DNA of 64,000 bases. Source: an uncultured Porphyromonadaceae bacterium (GTDB taxonomy: Bacteria > Bacteroidota > Bacteroidia > Bacteroidales > Muribaculaceae). Of this stretch, positions 33,842 to 40,695 are shown in pieces. The notes under the pieces were generated by a model that was not told where the DNA came from, searched no databases, and saw only the letters and a list, made by a program, of their open reading frames with translations. Numbering within the stretch: position 1 is the stretch's first letter; each line of letters opens with the position of its first letter. Location of the stretch: the NCBI GenBank assembly GCA_945873625.1, contig CAMCDS010000005.1:1-64000 (forward strand), given 5' to 3'. A program made the position numbers and the translations under genes.

Positions 33842-33870
33842 ACGGGAACGACCTTATCGGTCGTTCCCGT
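33842..33870 (-). terminator. Terminator downstream of tRNA-Leu
   Basis: ACGGGAACGACC (33842-33853) pairs with GGTCGTTCCCGT (33859-33870), 12-bp perfect stem, 5-nt loop. It lies 25 bp beyond the tRNA 3' end on the minus strand. Confidence 0.7.
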
Positions 33871-33895
33871 CTGCGAAGTATGCAATCTGTAAAAG

Positions 33896-33977
33896 TGCGC
33901 ACGAAGGGACTCGAACCCCCACGTCGTAAGACACCAGATCCTAAGTCTGGCGCGGCTACCAATTACGCCACGTGCGC
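33896..33977 (-). tRNA. tRNA-Leu (anticodon UAG)
   Basis: 82 nt without encoded CCA. The acceptor stem GCGCACG / CGTGCGC is fully paired with discriminator A. The anticodon stem CCAGA / TCTGG closes the loop CTTAGGA, giving anticodon UAG (reads CUA and probably other CUN). A long variable arm follows (TGTCTTACGACG region), as in class II tRNAs, and the T arm carries GGTTCGAGTCC. CCA is not encoded after the discriminator. Confidence 0.95.
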
Positions 33978-34066
33978 CTTTGCGGTTGCAAAGTTACTAT
34001 TTTTATTCCAACCCGGCAAGCGCTTCCCGTCTGCCGCCTGCGTTTTTAACAGGAATTATAGGTTTG

Positions 34067-35002
34067 TCATACCTTCTTGAGACCTTTCATCTTGACGCGC
34101 ATGGTGTCGAAGCCCTTGCCGTAGACGCCGTTGACGTTGCTCTGCGTGATGAAGGCATCGGGGTCGATCGACTTCACGATGCGGCAGATGGTTACCGCCT
34201 CGATCTTGCGGCACCATACCATCAGGATCTTGATTTCCTGCTTGCTGTACCATCCCTTGCCGTCGAGCACGGTTACGCCGCGGTGGGCCTCCATGTTGAC
34301 GCGGTCGGCGATTTCACTCCATTTCTTTGAGAAAATCATGAACTGCTTGGCCTGACGGTTGGTGTTTATCAGCGTGTCGGTTACGTAGGAATAGATGAAT
34401 ATGATTACCCAGCCGTAGACCATGAGAGGCACGCGCACTTCAAGCCGCTGTTCGAGCGTGCCGTCGAAGGGGAGGAGAATGGAGCTGGCCACGATGAGCA
34501 TGTCGACGATGAGCATGGTGCGTCCGATGCTGACGTTGCTCACTTTCGACACCATGGCGGCTATGATGTCGGTGCCGCCGGTAGAGCCGTTGTGGATGAA
34601 GGAGACGCCGAGACCGAGTCCGCAGAGGATGGCTCCGAGGATGGCGCTCATCGACATTTCGGAAATCAGGGGATGGTCGAGACGCATGAACATGGTCTCG
34701 AAGATGCCTATCGAGATTGCGGCCACAGTGGCGCCGAACACCGTGCGGAGCACGAAAGAGCGTCCCACTATCTTGAAGGCCATGAGCAGAAGGATGATGT
34801 TGCACGCATATTGCGACACGGCCACGGGGATGAGTCCGCCCGAGGCGAAATAGATGAGCGTGCCTACACCGGTGAGTCCGCCTATCACGATGTGGTGGGG
34901 CAGGATGAATGCGCAGAAGCCCAGCGAATAAAGCATGATACCCAAGACTATCATGAAGTAGTCTTTGGTGTTGGTCATGAGTGAGTTGTAAGAGGGAGAC
35001 AT
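34067..35002 (-). CDS. YitT family membrane protein
   Basis: This 311-residue protein has an N-terminal membrane region (about residues 15-200, five or six helices, the YitT_membrane domain). A C-terminal soluble DUF2179 domain follows (about 220-305, with YSKQEIKILMVWCRKIEA). Family marks are GGLTGVGTLIYFASGGLIPV and FIHNGSTGGTDIIAAMVSK. The role is unknown; some relatives are proposed transporters. Two starts are possible: ATG at 35002 or ATG at 34978 (MTNTKDYFMI); the second fits the family start better. It is a single gene on the minus strand, between tRNA-Leu and the divergent barrel gene. Confidence 0.87.
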   Translation of the reverse strand: MSPSYNSLMTNTKDYFMIVLGIMLYSLGFCAFILPHHIVIGGLTGVGTLIYFASGGLIPVAVSQYACNIILLLMAFKIVGRSFVLRTVFGATVAAISIGIFETMFMRLDHPLISEMSMSAILGAILCGLGLGVSFIHNGSTGGTDIIAAMVSKVSNVSIGRTMLIVDMLIVASSILLPFDGTLEQRLEVRVPLMVYGWVIIFIYSYVTDTLINTNRQAKQFMIFSKKWSEIADRVNMEAHRGVTVLDGKGWYSKQEIKILMVWCRKIEAVTICRIVKSIDPDAFITQSNVNGVYGKGFDTMRVKMKGLKKV

Positions 35003-35180
35003 AGTTTTGGATGGTGTGTGTTCGGGTTCCTAATTTATCCCCTTGGAAGATAGGGAATGCAAAATTACAATAAATATTTGAAACAGTTTCTAAAATCGGT
35101 TTAAAATTTAGGCGTATGGCTCAGTTTTCGGATTATTCCGAATTATTGGCTCGGATGTGGCACGGATGAAAAATTTTCGC

Positions 35181-35188
35181 TACCTTTG
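35181..35188 (+). promoter_or_regulatory. -7 element for the 35.2-kb barrel gene
   Basis: TACCTTTG fits TAnnTTTG and lies 26 bp before the ATG at 35215. No clear TTG at -33. Confidence 0.55.
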
Positions 35189-35214
35189 CATGATTAATTA
35201 CTACTTACTTGCAG

Positions 35215-35949
35215 ATGAAGACTTACAGACTCGTTCTCCCCATAGCGGCATGTCTCGCCGCGTCAGTCCCAGCCTCAGCCCAGAGCTTTTTCGACACCTC
35301 GACTCCCTCGCAGCTGATTAACTTCGGCGCGAGAATCGGCGTCAATTCGTCGAACCGCACCGTCAGCGACGATTTCTATAACCTCTGGAACAAGAATTCG
35401 TGGGGCACGGGCTTCGACCTCGGTGTGGTGGCCGACATCAACATCCGTCAGTATCTGTCGGTGCAGCCCGGCATCTTCTTCCAGTCGCGCAGCGGCGACT
35501 ACACCTACTGCTCGCGCCTTTGGGTGCCGACTGTGGGCACCGACGGCACTATCACCAGCGAGGGTCAGGACATCGTGCAGTACGGGCACGGACGCACTTA
35601 CAACCTCTACATCCCGGTGGTGGCCTCGGTGCGCTTCAACCTCGGCTCAAAGGTGAGGTGGAGCGTCGACGTGGGTCCCTACGTTAATTTCCAGCTCCAT
35701 TCGCAGGGCACTCCGGAGGTCTACAAGCTCAAATATGCCGGCATCGACGGCACTCCGGCCTACGTGGAGAAACATTCGGCCGAACGCAACAACGTGGATT
35801 TCGGCTTCAAGCTCGGCACGGGCTTCCAGTTCTTCAGCCATTACTATATAGGTGTCCACTACATGGCCGGAGCCACCGACGTATGGAAGACCGAGGGGAT
35901 GAACGGACGCAACAAGGCCTGGACATTCACTGCCGGCTACGACTTCTGA
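35215..35949 (+). CDS. Small outer-membrane beta-barrel protein (PorT/OmpW-size)
   Basis: This 244-residue exported protein starts at the ATG (MKTYRLVLPIAACLA), with signal cleavage after SVPASAQ, about residue 23. The mature part shows alternating amphipathic strands typical of an eight-stranded barrel: NFGARIGVNSS, GFDLGVVADINI, YLSVQPGIFFQSR, NLYIPVVASVRFNLGSKVRWSVDVGPYVNF (split), FGFKLGTGFQFF and HYYIGVHYMAGATDVW. It ends WTFTAGYDF with a terminal Phe as in outer-membrane proteins. It looks like the PorT-type barrel family of Bacteroidetes. Function unknown; it is followed by two small lipoproteins that may share its transcript. Confidence 0.8.
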   Translation: MKTYRLVLPIAACLAASVPASAQSFFDTSTPSQLINFGARIGVNSSNRTVSDDFYNLWNKNSWGTGFDLGVVADINIRQYLSVQPGIFFQSRSGDYTYCSRLWVPTVGTDGTITSEGQDIVQYGHGRTYNLYIPVVASVRFNLGSKVRWSVDVGPYVNFQLHSQGTPEVYKLKYAGIDGTPAYVEKHSAERNNVDFGFKLGTGFQFFSHYYIGVHYMAGATDVWKTEGMNGRNKAWTFTAGYDF

Positions 35950-36029
35950 CTTTTTCAGGTAAACGGGTAGGTTTCTTAATCGGGACACTTGCCCGGCAGA
36001 ATCAAAAATACGAAACAGCAAATAAATAG

Positions 36030-36431
36030 ATGAAGCAGCTTAAAGGAATCTTCTTTTTGATTGTCGCCGCACTGGCATCGGCCGGACTGATGGCCGGATG
36101 CTCGGACGACAACTACGACGACGGGCGCGAGCACGACCCCCAGGTGATCGGCAACTGGGAGACTGTCGACCATTCGTACTACTATCTCTTCCACGCCGAC
36201 GGCACCTACCAGTGTCTGACCCCTTCCGAAACCCGCGCCGGCCTTCGGTTCGACATCGGACGCCACGGTGTGTGGTGGACAATCCGCGGTCGCCTCAACG
36301 TGCTTCCCGACGGAGGCAATTCCACGACGTTCAATTTCAAGTCCGGTCTCAACTACCTGCTCCTCTGGCCTCTTAACGGAACGCAGAAAGACGGCTTTAC
36401 TCTCGAACGCCTCATCAACTACGCACCCTAA
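36030..36431 (+). CDS. Small lipoprotein, lipocalin-like
   Basis: This 133-residue lipoprotein has signal and lipobox ASAGLMAGC (Cys about residue 23) followed by SDDNYDDG, an acidic stretch. The mature domain starts with a VIGNWETVDHSYYYLFHADGTY pattern (about residues 40-60) typical of lipocalin-like DUF proteins of Bacteroidetes, in which a W after G(N/R/K) opens the first strand. It lies 80 bp after the barrel gene and 12 bp before a related lipoprotein. No enzyme motifs are seen. Confidence 0.75.
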   Translation: MKQLKGIFFLIVAALASAGLMAGCSDDNYDDGREHDPQVIGNWETVDHSYYYLFHADGTYQCLTPSETRAGLRFDIGRHGVWWTIRGRLNVLPDGGNSTTFNFKSGLNYLLLWPLNGTQKDGFTLERLINYAP

Positions 36432-36443
36432 AATACCAGCATC

Positions 36444-36824
36444 ATGAAGAATATAGCAAAATATCTATCGGTTTTTGCCCTCCTCGCCCTCTGCCTCACG
36501 TCGTGCAGCGACGACGACGGCGACTATCACGACAAGAACCTCATTGGCCGGTGGGACTACGTACATTCGTCGCCTACGGACTATGACTACTATGAGTTTT
36601 CGCCGACAGGCAATTTCGTCTATGTGGAGACCGAAAACGGCCGCACCATAGAGGAGTCGGGTCTGTGGAGCACAAGAGGAGGAGCGCTTAAGCTGAGTTT
36701 CACCGAGGCCGACGGCACGGTGGATGTAGATGAACTCCGTTACCGCATCAGCGGAGAGACCCTCTATATCTGGGACGCAGACGAAGGTGAGATCATGGCC
36801 GACGTCTACAAGCTCCATAAGTGA
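36444..36824 (+). CDS. Small lipoprotein, lipocalin-like (paralogue of the preceding gene)
   Basis: This 126-residue lipoprotein has lipobox ALCLTSC (Cys about residue 21), then SDDDGDYHD and a domain starting LIGRWDYVHSS with strands YYEFSPTGNFVYVE and GLWSTRGGALKLSF. It ends with YRISGETLYIWDADEGE. The order of features (CSDD, acidic stretch, GxW, YYxF) parallels the upstream gene, so an old tandem duplication is likely. Function unknown. Confidence 0.75.
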   Translation: MKNIAKYLSVFALLALCLTSCSDDDGDYHDKNLIGRWDYVHSSPTDYDYYEFSPTGNFVYVETENGRTIEESGLWSTRGGALKLSFTEADGTVDVDELRYRISGETLYIWDADEGEIMADVYKLHK

Positions 36825-36892
36825 ACCATATCCCTCCCGCGCGCGTTGGCAATTTTATAAGTGCCGGCCTTTAGCCGGCCGAACTATAAACT

Positions 36893-37627
36893 ATGGAAGA
36901 AAACAATAAAAGTTGCGGACGCGCCGTAGTGGGCCGTCTTATTCCCGCCGCTCTCATCGCAGTGGGACTCATGCTTATCGGAGTGTTTGTGAAGGGCGGA
37001 CTGCAAAGCATTTCGTCAAACCAGCGCGTGGTTACCGTTAGGGGACTGAGCGAGAAGGAAGTGATGGCCAACAAGGTTACCTGGCCTATCGTGAGCAAGG
37101 AGGTAGGCAACGACCTCGCGGTCATCTACCAGAACATCCAGAACACGAATGCCGCCATCACCGGCTTCCTGAAAAGCAACGGAATCACCGATTCCGAAAT
37201 CTCGATCAATGCCCCGCAGGTGATCGACATGCAGGCCGACCGTTACAACTCCACCGCCTCGCCGTTCAGATACAACGTTACCACCGTGGTGGTCGTTACC
37301 TCGTCGAAGGTGGAGCAGGTGCGCAAGCTCATCACCCGCCAGACCGAACTTCTGAAAGACGGCATCGCCATCGTGGCAGGAGACTACAACTATCAGACCG
37401 CATACGAATACACCGACCTCAACAAGGTTAAGCCGTCGATGATAGCCGACGCGACCAAAAACGCGCGTCAGGCAGCCAAGAAGTTTGCAGAAGACTCCGA
37501 CAGCCGTCTTGGAAAAATCAAGACCGCCTCGCAGGGACAGTTCTCAATCGAAGACCGCGACCAGTATACGCCTTACATCAAGCGCATCAGGGTGGTGTCG
37601 ACGATCGACTACTATCTGAAGGACTGA
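36893..37627 (+). CDS. SIMPL domain-containing protein (DUF541)
   Basis: This 244-residue protein is anchored by one N-terminal membrane helix (about residues 12-36), with a SIMPL/DUF541 domain in the periplasm. Typical parts are RVVTVRGLSEKEVMANKVTW, QNIQNTNAAITGFLKSNGI, SEISINAPQVIDMQADRY and the C-terminal DSDSRLGKIKTASQGQFSI. The family's function is not defined; some members affect oxidative or envelope stress. It lies 69 bp after the lipoprotein pair and 40 bp before the SpoU gene. Confidence 0.87.
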   Translation: MEENNKSCGRAVVGRLIPAALIAVGLMLIGVFVKGGLQSISSNQRVVTVRGLSEKEVMANKVTWPIVSKEVGNDLAVIYQNIQNTNAAITGFLKSNGITDSEISINAPQVIDMQADRYNSTASPFRYNVTTVVVVTSSKVEQVRKLITRQTELLKDGIAIVAGDYNYQTAYEYTDLNKVKPSMIADATKNARQAAKKFAEDSDSRLGKIKTASQGQFSIEDRDQYTPYIKRIRVVSTIDYYLKD

Positions 37628-37667
37628 CAGGAGTCTTTCCTTACTCAAACATACACTTAAACCCTTT

Positions 37668-38477
37668 ATGCCTCTTATCACGATAACATCGCTGACGGAC
37701 TGCCCCGGCGTGGAGCCTTACAGCTCCCTGACCGAGGCGCAGCTCCGCAACAGGCTCGACCCTGACAATTCACTCTTCATCGCCGAAAGCCCGAAGGTCA
37801 TAAAGGTGGCCATAGAAGCCGGATTCGTCCCGGTGTCGCTCCTCGCCGAGATGCGCCACATAGAGGGGGACGCAGCCGAAATAATCGGAATGCTTCCGGC
37901 CGGAACACCCGTATATACCGGTAGTCGCGAGCTCCTGCAGGAGCTTACCGGCTACCGGCTTACGCGCGGTGTGCTATGCGCCATGAAACGCCCCCGGCTC
38001 CCTTCGGTAGAAGATGTGTGTGCCGGTGCGAAGCGTGTGGCGGTTATCGACGGTGTCTCCGATACCACCAATATCGGGGCCATATTCCGTTCGGCCGCCG
38101 CTCTCGGCATCGACGCGGTGCTCCTCACCCCGACAGCCTGCGACCCGCTCAACCGCCGCGCCGTAAGGGTGTCGATGGGAAGCGTCTTTCTCGTGCCCTG
38201 GACATATCTCGACCGCCCGGTGGAGGCCCTTTCCGAACTGGGATTCACCACACTTTCCATGGCTCTGACCGACAGGTCGGTGGAGCTTGGCGACCCCTCG
38301 CTGCAGACCATTGACAGGCTCGCGATAGTGCTCGGCACCGAAGGCGACGGCCTTGCACAGCAGGTGATTTCGTCGACCGACATCACCGTGCGCATACCCA
38401 TGGCCCACGGCGTCGATTCGCTCAATGTGGCCGCTGCCGCGGCTGTGGCCTTCTGGGAACTGCGCGACAGAGGCTGA
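37668..38477 (+). CDS. SpoU/TrmH family RNA 2'-O-methyltransferase
   Basis: This 269-residue SPOUT methyltransferase has an N-terminal substrate-binding region (SLTEAQLRNRLDPDNSLFIAE) and a C-terminal knotted domain. Motif 1 is DGVSDTTNIGAIFRSAAALG (Asn-Ile-Gly-Ala-x-x-Arg), motif 2 is VLGTEGDGLAQQVI, and motif 3 is RIPMAHGVDSLNVAAAAAV. These identify a SAM-dependent ribose methylase of rRNA or tRNA; which nucleotide is modified cannot be said. A terminator follows at 38502-38538. Confidence 0.9.
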   Translation: MPLITITSLTDCPGVEPYSSLTEAQLRNRLDPDNSLFIAESPKVIKVAIEAGFVPVSLLAEMRHIEGDAAEIIGMLPAGTPVYTGSRELLQELTGYRLTRGVLCAMKRPRLPSVEDVCAGAKRVAVIDGVSDTTNIGAIFRSAAALGIDAVLLTPTACDPLNRRAVRVSMGSVFLVPWTYLDRPVEALSELGFTTLSMALTDRSVELGDPSLQTIDRLAIVLGTEGDGLAQQVISSTDITVRIPMAHGVDSLNVAAAAAVAFWELRDRG

Positions 38478-38501
38478 GGCTTCAACAGACGCAAATAATA
38501 A

Positions 38502-38538
38502 TCAAGGCCGGCGGATTAAGTCATTCCGTCGGCCTTGA
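38502..38538. terminator. Terminator between convergent genes
   Basis: TCAAGGCCGGCGGA / TCCGTCGGCCTTGA, 14-bp stem with one G-T pair, 9-nt loop. It serves the SpoU gene and probably the minus-strand gene ending at 38566. Confidence 0.8.
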
Positions 38539-38565
38539 AGCATATATATATTCAGGGGGTTGAAC

Positions 38566-39126
38566 TCAGAGATTGAAATAGTAGGTTCCGGTAGAGAGCA
38601 CTGCGTAGAAGTCGAAATTCTGACCGCGCAGGTAGTAGCTGGTGTTTACGGCCGGCACGTCGACATTGGCGTTCCACTGCTGAGTCCATGGATCCCAGGC
38701 GTTGATGACCGTAACGTCGTATTGCACGCCATTGTAGTTGTAGCTGACATTCAGCGGAATGGTGCGCCATACGCCCATCGCGTCGTAGCCGCAAGCGATG
38801 ACGGTGGTGGTTCCGGTGTTCTGCCAGTCGGGCGATGATAGAGGCGTATTGATGATAATCGGACCGGTGTAGGAGTTCCATCCGGGATTCCAGGGGCTTC
38901 CCCAGTTTGAGGGAGCCGGCGGACCGGGGTTCCAGCCGATGCCGTTAGGCGGACCGGGGTTGAAAGATCCGCCCGAGCCGGGAGCCGGCATGCTGTTGCC
39001 CCCTCCTCCTCCCGCACCAGGTGCGGGCATACTGTTCTGGGCAATCATGCCGATTGCTCCGGCTGCCAGGGCGATGCTTACGAGCGCCACGTGGCGTAAA
39101 ACGGATTTTATGGCTTTCATTTTCAT
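38566..39126 (-). CDS. Secreted Gly/Pro/Asn-rich protein, unknown
   Basis: This 186-residue protein has a signal peptide (VALVSIALAAGAIGMIAQ, cleavage about residue 29). The mature N-terminus is low complexity: two NSMPAPG-type repeats, a run of five Gly, and repeated WNPGPP / NPGPPNG / WNPGW elements (about residues 30-80). A compact beta-rich domain follows (about 85-186) with TTTVIACGYDAMGVWRTIPL, VSYNYNGVQYDVTVINAW and C-terminal YAVLSTGTYYFNL. I do not recognise the family. The Pro/Gly linker suggests an exported or surface-exposed small domain. It lies 47 bp after guaD on the minus strand. Confidence 0.75.
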   Translation of the reverse strand: MKMKAIKSVLRHVALVSIALAAGAIGMIAQNSMPAPGAGGGGGNSMPAPGSGGSFNPGPPNGIGWNPGPPAPSNWGSPWNPGWNSYTGPIIINTPLSSPDWQNTGTTTVIACGYDAMGVWRTIPLNVSYNYNGVQYDVTVINAWDPWTQQWNANVDVPAVNTSYYLRGQNFDFYAVLSTGTYYFNL

Positions 39127-39173
39127 TTCTATCGTCTGTTTATCAGAAAACGCCCTTGGCGCCCCTTTGGTTC

Positions 39174-40550
39174 TCAGAGGTCGGCGGCATATCTGAATTT
39201 TTCGGCGCGGTCGATGTCAAACACCTTCTTGCCGGCCACGTAGGTGGCCTTGACGAGCGAGGTGGCGCCGAGAGTCTGGAGCACAAACAGTTTGTCGAAT
39301 ATCGACTTCGAGAATCCCAGACGCCACCCGGCATATTCCGTAGGTTTGAGGTCGAGCACGGCTATGTCGGCCTCGAAACCCGGGGCGAGGGTGCCGATTG
39401 TGTCTTCGAGATGCAGGGCCTCGGCTCCTCCGCGTGTGGCCAGATAGAAGCAGCGCTCGGCGTCGATGCTCTTCTGCTGGAGCATGGCCACCTTGTAGGC
39501 CTCGCCCAGCTGACGCGGAATCGAGAAGTTGGTGCCTCCGCCTACGTCGGTGCCCATGCCTACGCGGCAGGGGCGGGTCCGCTGCTTGGCTTCCCAGTAT
39601 CTGAACTGGCCGCCTCCCAGAAAGAGGTTTGACGAAGGACAATGGGCCACGCCGCACCCGCAGTCGTGGAGCGTCTGCCATTCCTCCTCCTTCACGATGC
39701 AGCAGTGGGCCATCACCGAGCGCCGGTCTACAAGCCCGAACTGCCGGTAGACATCTGTATAGGTCTTGCAGTCGGGGAATAGCATCCTCACCCATTCTAT
39801 CTCGCCCGGAGCCTCGTCGAGATGGGTGTGCATGTACACTCCGCGGTCTATGTATTTGCGGTAAAGCTCACCGGCCAGGCGCAGTTGCCTGTCGCTGCAG
39901 GTGGGGGCGAAGCGTGGAATCACGGCATACATCTGGCGTCCGCGTCCGTGCCACTTCCTGAGCAGCTTCTCGGCCAGCGCCACCGATTCCTCGGGCGACG
40001 GGTCTTTGAGGCTGTCGGGGAGGTTGCGGTCCTGAAGCACCTTGCCCGAGATCATGCGCGTGTCGTATCGCTCCGACTCCTCGAAGAAGGCGTCGACCGA
40101 GGTTTCGAATGTGGTTGCGAACACGTTGGCCGTCGTAGTGCCCTGCGAGAGTATCTGCCGGAAGAAGACGCGCGCGTTCTCGTCGGCGAAATCCTTGTCG
40201 GCAAACTGCGCCTCGGTGGGGAAGGTGTAGGTGTCGAGCCAGTCGAGAAGCGTGTCGCCGAATGAGCCGATCATCGACACCTGCACATAGTGCACGTGGC
40301 AGTCGATGAATCCGGGCATTATCAGCGCGTCGGTGTATGTGTCGATGTCAGTGAGACCGGGGTGGCGCGGAGCCACTTCGGCGTAATCGCCCACGTCGAC
40401 GATATGTCCGTCTTGCATCACTATAAGTGCGTCTTTCCAGTATCGGTGGCACTTCTTCCCCTTTTCGAGAAACGGGTCGGCCACGAAAGTCAGCGCCTCT
40501 CCGCGTATCCCTTTCAGCGGCTTAGTATTGGATTCAGGTGTAGATGTCAT
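39174..40550 (-). CDS. guaD: Guanine deaminase
   Basis: This 458-residue amidohydrolase converts guanine to xanthine. Metal ligands are seen in GFIDCHVHYVQ (His-x-His, about residues 82-84 region), MHTHLDEAPGEIEWV (conserved guanine deaminase segment), VMAHCCIV and the Asp in GMGTDVGGGTNFS. The CPSSNLFLGGGQF segment is characteristic of GuaD rather than other deaminases. Near the C-terminus is the usual LGTLAPGFEADIAVLD closing strand, here as IGTLAPGFEADIAVLD. Length matches the 440-460 range. It stands as a single gene or in a pair with the following secreted protein. Confidence 0.93.
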   Translation of the reverse strand: MTSTPESNTKPLKGIRGEALTFVADPFLEKGKKCHRYWKDALIVMQDGHIVDVGDYAEVAPRHPGLTDIDTYTDALIMPGFIDCHVHYVQVSMIGSFGDTLLDWLDTYTFPTEAQFADKDFADENARVFFRQILSQGTTTANVFATTFETSVDAFFEESERYDTRMISGKVLQDRNLPDSLKDPSPEESVALAEKLLRKWHGRGRQMYAVIPRFAPTCSDRQLRLAGELYRKYIDRGVYMHTHLDEAPGEIEWVRMLFPDCKTYTDVYRQFGLVDRRSVMAHCCIVKEEEWQTLHDCGCGVAHCPSSNLFLGGGQFRYWEAKQRTRPCRVGMGTDVGGGTNFSIPRQLGEAYKVAMLQQKSIDAERCFYLATRGGAEALHLEDTIGTLAPGFEADIAVLDLKPTEYAGWRLGFSKSIFDKLFVLQTLGATSLVKATYVAGKKVFDIDRAEKFRYAADL

Positions 40551-40622
40551 CAGTAATAATTTTAATTTTAGAACGCCTTTCGGCGGTCGTTTGTTTCCAA
40601 ATGGCTCCTGAGCCTGATGAAG

Positions 40623-40658
40623 GTCAGCCCCCCGGAATCGCGATTCCGGAGGGCTGAC
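40623..40658 (-). terminator. Terminator of the 40.7-kb receptor gene
   Basis: GTCAGCCC, mismatch, CCGGAATC, loop GC, GATTCCGG, mismatch, GGGCTGAC: 16 paired bases, 37 bp past the stop on the minus strand. Confidence 0.8.
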
Positions 40659-40695
40659 AGATGTATTGTTGGTGTATCGATGGGTTTCGTCGGGA

